A DNA stretch of 44,104 nucleotides from Euglena gracilis. Lineage: Eukaryota > Euglenozoa > Euglenophyceae > Euglenales > Euglenaceae. A program made the translations under genes and the position numbers. The stretch covers positions 1-44,104 of the forward strand of contig CAAHFI010165250.1 of assembly GCA_900893395.1 (NCBI GenBank), given 5' to 3'. Shown one piece after another: positions 34,441 through 44,104 of the stretch (its first letter is position 1; every line of letters begins with the position of its first letter). The notes under the pieces were generated by a model. The model was given only the letters and a program-made list of their open reading frames with translations, did not search any database and was not told the origin of the DNA.

Positions 34441-37400
34441 ATGATTCCAGGGGATGGGACAGCGAAGGCGGAGCACAAGACAACAGTGAGTGCCGGAAAG
34501 CAGAGCAGGACCTCACTGGGGTCTTGTGCGGAGCCGGAGCCGTCAAATACCTTATCAATTGGACGAAAAAGAAGTCAATCCATCCATCCAAATTATCAAG
34601 AAAAAGACGTTGGTGCAGAACCTCAACGCCGAAATTTGTTGAAGAATTTGACAGATATCAATAAAAGATGCAACTTCCAAGCCGGATAACTTCAAGAGGG
34701 AGCAGCAGAAGCAGCGGGAGCTGGACAACCTGGCGGCGCGGCTCGACTTTGGCGAATCGCACTCCCCCGAGGCAGACCAAGAGGGGAGGAAGGGACACCG
34801 AGGGCGAAGCACAAACACCAAGTGAGGTCATGCCTTGTTTGCCTTGTTTGAATGTAGATGTTTTTGGGTAGGTTAGGCTTTTCCCTTTTAGTGCTGCGAT
34901 TTTGCCGGAGATGGCTGGCTCGTCGCTCCGGCGCGGAAGATTCCTGGGGAGACGAAAACGGGCATGCGATTTTTTCTCGGGAAAAAGTTTTCGAGTCAGC
35001 ACTTTGAAGGGCTACTTTTCAAGCGGAGGCAAAAAAATTAATTTCATTCGGACTCCGCGCTTTGTCGGGCCGTGCCTTGCGCGCCCGCGGTGTTGCTCGG
35101 ATTGTTTTTTTGTGCGCTGGGTCAGGAGGTTCCGCTTAGTGCCTTTTTTTGCCGGAGTTGGCTGATCCTTAAATTTCCGTCGACACACACAGAAGAGAGG
35201 AGCGTCCTCGGACTCCGGTGAAGAATGATTCCAGGGGGATGGGACAGCGAAGGCGGAGCACAAGACAACAGTGAGTGCCGGAAAGCAGAGCAGGACCTCA
35301 CTGGGTCTTGTGCGGAGCCGGAGCCGTCAAATACCTTATCAATTGGACGAAAAAGAAGTCAATCCATCCATCCAAATTATCAAGAAAAAGACGTTGGTGC
35401 AGAACCTCAACGCCGAAATTTGTTGAAGAATTTGACAGATATCAATAAAAGATGCAACTTCCAAGCCGGATAACTTCAAGAGGGAGCAGCAGAAGCAGCG
35501 GGAGCTGGACAACCTGGCGGCGCGGCTCGACTTTGGCGAATCGCACTCCCCCGAGGCAGACCAAGAGGGGAGGAAGGGACACCGAGGGCGAAGCACAAAC
35601 ACCAAGTGAGGTCATGCCTTGTTTGCCTTGTTTGAATGTAGATGTTTTTGGGTAGGTTAGGCTTTTCCCTTTTAGTGCTGCGATTTTGCCGGAGATGGCT
35701 GGCTCGTCGCTCCGGCGCGGAAGATTCCTGGGGGAGACGAAAACGGGCATGCGATTTTTTCTCGGGAAAAAGTTTTCGAGTCAGCACTTTGAAGGGCTAC
35801 TTTTCAAGCGGAGGCAAAAAAATTAATTTCATTCGGACTCCGCGCTTTGTCGGGCCGTGCCTTGCGCGCCCGCGGTGTTGCTCGGATTGTTTTTTTGTGC
35901 GCTGGGTCAGGAGGTTCCGCTTAGTGCCTTTTTTTGCCGGAGTTGGCTGATCCTTAAATTTCCGTCGACACACACAGAAGAGAGGAGCGTCCTCGGACTC
36001 CGGTGAAGAATGATTCCAGGGGGATGGGACAGCGAAGGCGGAGCACAAGACAACAGTGAGTGCCGGAAAGCAGAGCAGGACCTCACTGGGGTCTTGTGCG
36101 GAGCCGGAGCCGTCAAATACCTTATCAATTGGACGAAAAAGAAGTCAATCCATCCATCCAAATTATCAAGAAAAAGACGTTGGTGCAGAACCTCAACGCC
36201 GAAATTTGTTGAAGAATTTGACAGATATCAATAAAAGATGCAACTTCCAAGCCGGATAACTTCAAGAGGAGCAGCAGAAGCAGCGGGAGCTGGACAACCT
36301 GGCGGCGCGGCTCGACTTTGGCGAATCGCACTCCCCCGAGGCAGACCAAGAGGGGAGGAAGGGACACCGAGGGCGAAGCACAAACACCAAGTGAGGTCAT
36401 GCCTTGTTTGCCTTGTTTGAATGTAGATGTTTTTGGTAGGTTAGGCTTTTCCCTTTTAGTGCTGCGATTTTGCCGGAGATGGCTGGCTCGTCGCTCCGGC
36501 GCGGAAGATTCCTGGGGGGAGACGAAAACGGGCATGCGATTTTTTCTCGGGAAAAAGTTTTCGAGTCAGCACTTTGAAGGGCTACTTTTCAAGCGGAGGC
36601 AAAAAAATTAATTTCATTCGGACTCCGCGCTTTGTCGGGCCGTGCCTTGCGCGCCCGCGGTGTTGCTCGGATTGTTTTTTTGTGCGCTGGGTCAGGAGGT
36701 TCCGCTTAGTGCCTTTTTTGCCGGAGTTGGCTGATCCTTAAATTTACCCGTCGACACACACAGAAGAGAGGAGCGTCCTCGGACTCCGGTGAAGAATGAT
36801 TCCAGGGGATGGGACAGCGAAGGCGGAGCACAAGACAACAGTGAGTGCCGGAAAGCAGAGCAGGACCTCACTGGGGTCTTGTGCGGAGCCGGAGCCGTCA
36901 AATACCTTATCAATTGGACGAAAAAGAAGTCAATCCATCCATCCAAATTATCAAGAAAAAGACGTTGGTGCAGAACCTCAACGCCGAAATTTGTTGAAGA
37001 ATTTGACAGATATCAATAAAAGATGCAACTTCCAAGCCGGATAACTTCAAGAGGGAGCAGCAGAAGCAGCGGGAGCTGGACAACCTGGCGGCGCGGCTCG
37101 ACTTTGGCGAATCGCACTCCCCCGAGGCAGACCAAGAGGGGAGGAAGGGACACCGAGGGCGAAGCACAAACACCAAGTGAGGTCATGCCTTGTTTGCCTT
37201 GTTTGAATGTAGATGTTTTTGGGTAGGTTAGGCTTTTCCCTTTTAGTGCTGCGATTTTGCCGGAGATGGCTGGCTCGTCGCTCCGGCGCGGAAGATTCCT
37301 GGGGGAGACGAAAACGGGCATGCGATTTTTTCTCGGGAAAAAGTTTTCGAGTCAGCACTTTGAAGGGCTACTTTTCAAGCGGAGGCAAAAAAATTAATTT

Positions 37401-40400
37401 CATTCGGACTCCGCGCTTTGTCGGGCCGTGCCTTGCGCGCCCGCGGTGTTGCTCGGATTGTTTTTTTGTGCGCTGGGTCAGGAGGTTCCGCTTAGTGCCT
37501 TTTTTTGCCGGAGTTGGCTGATCCTTAAATTTCCGTCGACACACACAGAAGAGAGGAGCGTCCTCGGACTCCGGTGAAGAATGATTCCAGGGGGGGGACA
37601 GCGAAGGCGGAGCACAAGACAACAGTGAGTGCCGGAAAGCAGAGCAGGACCTCACTGGGGTCTTGTGCGGAGCCGGAGCCGTCAAATACCTTATCAATTG
37701 GACGAAAAAGAAGTCAATCCATCCATCCAAATTATCAAGAAAAAGACGTTGGTGCAGAACCTCAACGCCGAAATTTGTTGAAGAATTTGACAGATATCAA
37801 TAAAAGATGCAACTTCCAAGCCGGATAACTTCAAGAGGGAGCAGCAGAAGCAGCGGGAGCTGGACAACCTGGCGGCGCGGCTCGACTTTGGCGAATCGCA
37901 CTCCCCGAGGCAGACCAAGAGGGGAGGAAGGGACACCGAGGGCGAAGCACAAACACCAAGTGAGGTCATGCCTTGTTTGCCTTGTTTGAATGTAGATGTT
38001 TTTGGGTAGGTTAGGCTTTTCCCTTTTAGTGCTGCGATTTTGCCGGAGATGGCTGGCTCGTCGCTCCGGCGCGGAAGATTCCTGGGGGGAGACGAAAACG
38101 GGCATGCGATTTTTTCTCGGGAAAAAGTTTTCGAGTCAGCACTTTGAAGGGCTACTTTTCAAGCGGAGGCAAAAAAATTAATTTCATTCGGACTCCGCGC
38201 TTTGTCGGGCCGTGCCTTGCGCGCCCGCGGTGTTGCTCGGATTGTTTTTTTGTGCGCTGGGTCAGGAGGTTCCGCTTAGTGCCTTTTTTTGCCGGAGTTG
38301 GCTGATCCTTAAATTTACCGTCGACACACACAGAAGAGAGGAGCGTCCTCGGACTCCGGTGAAGAATGATTCCAGGGGGATGGGACAGCGAAGGCGGAGC
38401 ACAAGACAACAGTGAGTGCCGGAAAGCAGAGCAGGACCTCACTGGGGTCTTGTGCGGAGCCGGAGCCGTCAAATACCTTATCAATTGGACGAAAAAGAAG
38501 TCAATCCATCCATCCAAATTATCAAGAAAAAGACGTTGGTGCAGAACCTCAACGCCGAAATTTGTTGAAGAATTTGACAGATATCAATAAAAGATGCAAC
38601 TTCCAAGCCGGATAACTTCAAGAGGGAGCAGCAGAAGCAGCGGGAGCTGGACAACCTGGCGGCGCGGCTCGACTTTGGCGAATCGCACTCCCCGAGGCAG
38701 ACCAAGAGGGAGGAAGGGACACCGAGGGCGAAGCACAAACACCAAGTGAGGTCATGCCTTGTTTGCCTTGTTTGAATGTAGATGTTTTTGGGTAGGTTAG
38801 GCTTTTCCCTTTTAGTGCTGCGATTTTGCCGGAGATGGCTGGCTCGTCGCTCCGGCGCGGAAGATTCCTGGGGGAGACGAAAACGGGCATGCGATTTTTC
38901 TCGGGAAAAAGTTTTCGAGTCAGCACTTTGAAGGGCTACTTTTCAAGCGGAGGCAAAAAAATTAATTTCATTCGGACTCCGCGCTTTGTCGGGCCGTGCC
39001 TTGCGCGCCCGCGGTGTTGCTCGGATTGTTTTTTGTGCGCTGGGTCAGGAGGTTCCGCTTAGTGCCTTTTTTTGCCGGAGTTGGCTGATCCTTAAATTTA
39101 CCCGTCGACACACACAGAAGAGAGGAGCGTCCTCGGACTCCGGTGAAGAATGATTCCAGGGGGATGGGACAGCGAAGGCGGAGCACAAGACAACAGTGAG
39201 TGCCGGAAAGCAGAGCAGGACCTCACTGGGGTCTTGTGCGGAGCCGGAGCCGTCAAATACCTTATCAATTGGACGAAAAAGAAGTCAATCCATCCATCCA
39301 AATTATCAAGAAAAAGACGTTGGTGCAGAACCTCAACGCCGAAATTTGTTGAAGAATTTGACAGATATCAATAAAAGATGCAACTTCCAAGCCGGATAAC
39401 TTCAAGAGGGAGCAGCAGAAGCAGCGGGAGCTGGACAACCTGGCGGCGCGGCTCGACTTTGGCGAATCGCACTCCCCCGAGGCAGACCAAGAGGGGAGGA
39501 AGGGACACCGAGGGCGAAGCACAAACACCAAGTGAGGTCATGCCTTGTTTGCCTTGTTTGAATGTAGATGTTTTTGGGTAGGTTAGGCTTTTCCCTTTTA
39601 GTGCTGCGATTTTGCCGGAGATGGCTGGCTCGTCGCTCCGGCGCGGAAGATTCCTGGGGGAGACGAAAACGGGCATGCGATTTTTTCTCGGGAAAAAGTT
39701 TCGAGTCAGCACTTTGAAGGGCTACTTTTCAAGCGGAGGCAAAAAAATTAATTTCATTCGGACTCCGCGCTTTGTCGGGCCGTGCCTTGCGCGCCCGCGG
39801 TGTTGCTCGGATTGTTTTTTTGTGCGCTGGGTCAGGAGGTTCCGCTTAGTGCCTTTTTTTGCCGGAGTTGGCTGATCCTTAATTTACCCGTCGACACACA
39901 CAGAAGAGAGGAGCGTCCTCGGACTCCGGTGAAGAATGATTCCAGGGGGATGGGACAGCGAAGGCGGAGCACAAGACAACAGTGAGTGCCGGAAAGCAGA
40001 GCAGGACCTCACTGGGGTCTTGTGCGGAGCCGGAGCCGTCAAATACCTTATCAATTGGACGAAAAAGAAGTCAATCCATCCATCCAAATTATCAAGAAAA
40101 AGACGTTGGTGCAGAACCTCAACGCCGAAATTTGTTGAAGAATTTGACAGATATCAATAAAAGATGCAACTTCCAAGCCGGATAACTTCAAGAGGGAGCA
40201 GCAGAAGCAGCGGGAGCTGGACAACCTGGCGGCGCGGCTCGACTTTGGCGAATCGCACTCCCCCGAGGCAGACCAAGAGGGGAGAAGGGACACCGAGGGC
40301 GAAGCACAAACACCAAGTGAGGTCATGCCTTGTTTGCCTTGTTTGAATGTAGATGTTTTTGGGTAGGTTAGGCTTTTCCCTTTTAGTGCTGCGATTTTGC

Positions 40401-41498
40401 CGGAGATGGCTGGCTCGTCGCTCCGGCGCGGAAGATTCCTGGGGGGAGACGAAAACGGGCATGCGATTTTTTCTCGGGAAAAAGTTTTCGAGTCAGCACT
40501 TTGAAGGGCTACTTTTCAAGCGGAGGCAAAAAAATTAATTTCATTCGGACTCCGCGCTTTGTCGGGCCGTGCCTTGCGCGCCCGCGGTGTTGCTCGGATT
40601 GTTTTTTTGTGCGCTGGGTCAGGAGGTTCCGCTTAGTGCCTTTTTTTGCCGGAGTTGGCTGATCCTTAAATTTCCGTCGACACACAAGAAGAGAGGAGCG
40701 TCCTCGGACTCCGGTGAAGAATGATTCCAGGGGATGGGACAGCGAAGGCGGAGCACAAGACAACAGTGAGTGCCGGAAAGCAGAGCAGGACCTCACTGGG
40801 GTCTTGTGCGGAGCCGGAGCCGTCAAATACCTTATCAATTGGACGAAAAAGAAGTCAATCCATCCATCCAAATTATCAAGAAAAAGACGTTGGTGCAGAA
40901 CCTCAACGCCGAAATTTGTTGAAGAATTTGACAGATATCAATAAAAGATGCAACTTCCAAGCCGGATAACTTCAAGAGGGAGCAGCAGAAGCAGCGGAGC
41001 TGGACAACCTGGCGCGCGGCTCGACTTTGGCGAATCGCACTCCCCGAGGCAGACCAAGAGGGGAGGAAGGGACACCGAGGGCGAAGCACAAACACCAAGT
41101 GAGGTCATGCCTTGTTTGCCTTGTTTGAATGTAGATGTTTTTGGGTAGGTTAGGCTTTTCCCTTTTAGTGCTGCGATTTTGCCGGAGATGGCTGGCTCGT
41201 CGCTCCGGCGCGGAAGATTCCTGGGGGGAGACGAAAACGGGCATGCGATTTTTTCTCGGGAAAAAGTTTTCGAGTCAGCACTTTGAAGGGCTACTTTTCA
41301 AGCGGAGGCAAAAAAATTAATTTCACGGGACTCCGCGCTTGTCGGGGCCGTGCCTTGCGCGCCCGCGGTGTTGCTCGGATTGTTTTTTTGCGCTGGTCAG
41401 GAGGTTCCGCTTAGTGCCTTTTTTGCCGGAGTTGGCTGATCCTTAAATTACCGTCGACACACACAGAAGAGAGGAGCGTCCTCGGACTCCGGTGAAGA
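34441..41498 (+). repeat. Right border units 44-52, mixed variants
   Basis: Units of 778-786 bp with scattered one- to three-base losses. The site before GTCGAC is variable: no A in units 44, 45, 47 and 51; A in 48 and 52; ACCCG in 46, 49 and 50. Unit 45 lacks one G in the CTGGGG run near 35303. Unit 48 begins ATGATTCCA followed by seven G with the AT after the run missing (about 37589-37598). Confidence 0.9.
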
Positions 41499-43752
41499 AT
41501 GATTCCAGGGGATGGGACAGCGAAGGCGGAGCACAAGACACAAAGTGAGTGCCGGAAAGCAGAGCAGGACCTCACTGGGGTCTAGAGCCGTCAAATACCT
41601 TATCAATTGGACGAAAAAGAAGTCAATCCATCCATCCAAATTATCAAAAAAGACGTTGGTGCAGAACCTCAACGCCGAAATTTGTTGAAGAATTTGACAG
41701 ATATCAATAAAAGATGCAACTTCCAAGCCGGATAACTTCAAGAGGGAGCAGCAGCAGCGGGAGCTGGACAACCTGGCGGCGCGGCTCGACTTTGGCGAAT
41801 CGCACTCCCCGAGGCAGACCAAGAGGGGAGGAAGGGACACCGAGGGCGAAGCACAAAACCAAGTGAGGTCATGCCTTGTTTGCCTTGTTTGAATGTAGAT
41901 GTTTTTGGGTAGGTTAGGCTTTTCCCTTTTAGTGCTGCGATTTTGCCGGAGATGGCTGGCTCGTCGCTCCGGCGCGGAAGATTCCTGGGGGAGACGAAAA
42001 CGGGCATGCGATTTTTTCTCGGGAAAAAGTTTTCGAGTCAGCACTTTGAAGGGCTACTTTTCAAGCGGAGGCAAAAAATTAATTTCATTCGGACTCCGCG
42101 CTTTGTCGGGCCGTGCCTTGCGCGCCCGCGGTGTTGCTCGGATTGTTTTTTTGTGTGGGTCAGGAGGTTCTTAGTGCCTTTTTTTGCCGGAGTTGGCTGA
42201 TCCTTAAATTTCCGTCGACACACACAGAAGAGAGGAGCGTCCGGACTCCGGTGAAGAATGATTCCAGGGGGATGGGACAGCGAAGGCGGAGCACAAGACA
42301 ACAGTGAGTGCCGGAAAGCAGAGCAACCTCACTGGGGTCTTGTGCGGAGGCCGGAGTCAAATACCTTATCAATTGGACGAAAGAAGTCAATCCATCCATC
42401 CAAATTATCAAGAAAAAGACGCAGAACCTCAACGCCGAAATTTGTTGAAGAATTTGACAGATATCAAAAAATGCAACTTCCAAGCCGGATAACTTCAAGA
42501 GGGAGCAGCAGAAGCAGCGGGAGCTGGACAACCTGGCGGCGCGGCTCGACTTTGGCGAATCGCACTCCCCGAGGCAGACCAAGAGGGAGGAAGGGACACG
42601 AGGGCGAAGCACAAACACCAAGTGAGGGTCATGCCTTGTTTGCCTTGTTTGAATGTAGATGTTTTTGGTAGGTAGGCTTTTCCCTTTAGTGCTGCGATTT
42701 TGCCGAGATGGCTGGCTCGTCGCTCGGCGCGGAAGATTCCTGGGGGAGACGAAAACGGGCATGCATTTTTTTCTCGGGAAAAAGTTTTCGAGTCAGCACT
42801 TGAAGGGCTACTTTTCAACGGAGGCAAAAAAATATTTCATTCGGACTCCGCGCTTTGTCGGGCCGTGCCTGCCGCGCCCGCGGTTTGCTCGGATTGTTTT
42901 TTTGTGCGCTGGGTCAGGAGGTTCCGCTTAGTGCCTTTTTTTGCCGGAGTTGGCTGATCCTTATAATTTAGACACACAGAAGAGAGGGCGTCCTCGGAAA
43001 GAATGATTCCAGGGGGATGGGACAGCGAAGGCGGAGCACAAGACAACAGTGAGTGCCGGAAAGCAGAGCAGGACCTCACTGGGTGTGCGGAGCCGGAGCC
43101 GTCAAATACCTTATCAATTGGACGAAAAAAAGAAGTCAATCCATCCATCCAAATTATCAAGAAAAAGACGTGGTGCAGAACCTCAAAAATTTGTTGAAGA
43201 ATTTGACAGATAATAAAAGATGCAACTTCCAAGCCGGATAACTTCAAGAGGGAAGCAGCAGAAGCAGCGGGAAAACCTGGCGGCGCGGCTTTGGCGAATC
43301 GCACTCCCCCGAGGCAGACCAAGAGGAGGAAAGAGGAAGCGAAGCACAAACACCAAGTGAGGTCATGGGTCATTTTTGAATGTAGATGTTTTTGGGTAGG
43401 TTAGGCTTTTCCCTTTTAGTGCTGCGATTTTGCCGGAGATGGCTGGCTCGTCGCTCCGGCGCGGAAGATTCCTGGGGGGAGACGAAAACGGGCATGCGAT
43501 TTTTTCTCGGGAAAAAGTTTTCGAGTCAGCACTTTGAAGGGCTACTTTTCAAGCGGAGGCAAAAAAATTAATTTCATTCGGACTCCGCGCTTTGTCGGGC
43601 CGTGCCTTGCGCGCCCGCGGTTTGCTCGGATTGTTTTTTGTGCCTGGGTCAGGAGGTTTCCGCTTAGTGCCTTTTTTTGCCGGAGTGGCTGATCCTTAAA
43701 TTTACCGTCGACACACACAGAAGAGAGGAGCGTCCTCGGACTCCGGTGAAGA
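41499..43752 (+). repeat. Deletion-rich units 53-55 (759, 745 and 750 bp)
   Basis: These units have many short losses, for example at about 41582 (some twelve bases of the TGTGCGGAGCC stretch), 42154-42172, 42353-42358, 42967-42995 and 43330-43380. A clean stretch at 43381-43620 separates the worst region from the last unit. The GTCGAC site is lost in unit 54. No frame here should be interpreted. Confidence 0.9.
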
Positions 43753-44104
43753 ATGATTCCAGGGATGGGACAGCGAAGGCGGAGCACAAGACAACAGTGA
43801 GTGCCGGAAAGCAGAGCAGGACCTCACTGGGGTCTTGTGCGGAGCCGGAGCCGTCAAATACCTTATCAATTGGACGAAAAGAAGAATCATCCATCCATAA
43901 TTATCAAGAAAAAGACGTTGGTGCAGAACCTCAACGCCGAAATTTGTTGAAAATTTGACAGATATCAATAAAAGATGCAACTTCCAAGCCGGATAACTTC
44001 AAGAGGGAGCAGCAGAAGCAGCGGGAGCTGGACAACCTGGCGGCGCGGCTCGACTTTGGCGAATCGCACTCCCCCGAGGCAGACCAAGAGGGGAGGAGGG
44101 ACAC
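43753..44104 (+). repeat. Partial unit at the right end
   Basis: About the first 359 bases of a unit compressed into 352, ending in the AG-rich part of candidate exon 2. Small losses are present near 43763, 43879-43900 and 44097. The sequence stops inside the unit without any flank. Confidence 0.9.

Larger units (their letters stand above)
1..44104 (+). repeat. Macrosatellite array, about 787-bp unit, 56 unit starts, all head to tail
   Basis: The same unit recurs through the whole window with no interruption or inversion. Taking the ATG of ATGATTCC as unit start, units begin at 639, 1422, 2202, 2985, 3767, 4551, 5338, 6115, 6902, 7688, 8475, 9262, 10049, 10835, 11622, 12409, 13195, 13982, 14769, 15557, 16345, 17133, 17920, 18708, 19496, 20283, 21071, 21858, 22646, 23434, 24222, 25009, 25796, 26583, 27369, 28156, 28942, 29729, 30516, 31302, 32089, 32873, 33657, 34441, 35225, 36010, 36796, 37581, 38366, 39150, 39936, 40721, 41499, 42258, 43003 and 43753. 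Interior lengths are almost always 786, 787 or 788 bp. Each intact unit has one GTCGAC, one GATATC and one CAATTG. Strand is given relative to the coding-like reading; it is a convention. Nothing else is present in the window, so both array ends lie outside it or at contig ends. Confidence 0.98.

Noticed and set aside
1-44104. CRISPR array, prokaryotic repeat or LTR-type element
   Set aside because: The repeated unit is contiguous with no variable spacers, no terminal repeats with target-site duplications and no transposase, integrase or reverse transcriptase motifs.

Overview
The whole window is one satellite DNA array. A unit of about 787 bp is repeated head to tail, always in the same orientation, from the first base to the last (56 unit starts, plus a partial unit at the left end and another at the right). 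No unique flanking sequence, rRNA, tRNA, CRISPR array, transposase, inverted unit or inserted mobile element was seen. The size and regularity of the array, and GT-AG intron-like segments inside the unit, point to a eukaryotic nuclear genome. The taxon cannot be named from this sequence; short introns and undepleted CpG would suit an arthropod or another lightly methylated invertebrate, but that is a guess.

Layout: 1-638 is a damaged partial unit. 639-4550 holds five slightly shortened units (780-784 bp). 4551-34440 is a very uniform interior in which nearly every difference is a 1-bp length change in a homopolymer or beside a short run, so units are mostly exactly 786, 787 or 788 bp. 34441-41498 holds units with more small indels. 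41499-43752 is strongly deletion-rich (units of 759, 745 and 750 bp). 43753-44104 is a cleaner partial unit. One variant, an extra A in front of the single SalI-type site near the unit end, occurs in long runs of neighbouring units rather than at random.

The unit is not simple-sequence DNA. It has patches of strongly coding-like codon usage, a convincing 70-bp GT-AG intron, one AATAAA signal and a start codon with a good context. In the reference unit (4551-5337) a three-exon model gives an unbroken 116-residue reading frame, and the same start codon also opens an unspliced 74-residue frame whose stop lies inside AATAAA. I recognise neither product. The unit also contains diverged internal duplications, so it was itself assembled from smaller repeated pieces before it was amplified. 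The most economical reading is a young, gene-derived macrosatellite, possibly still transcribed. Much of the fine variation, especially near the window ends, looks like long-read consensus error and should not be read as biology without raw-read support.
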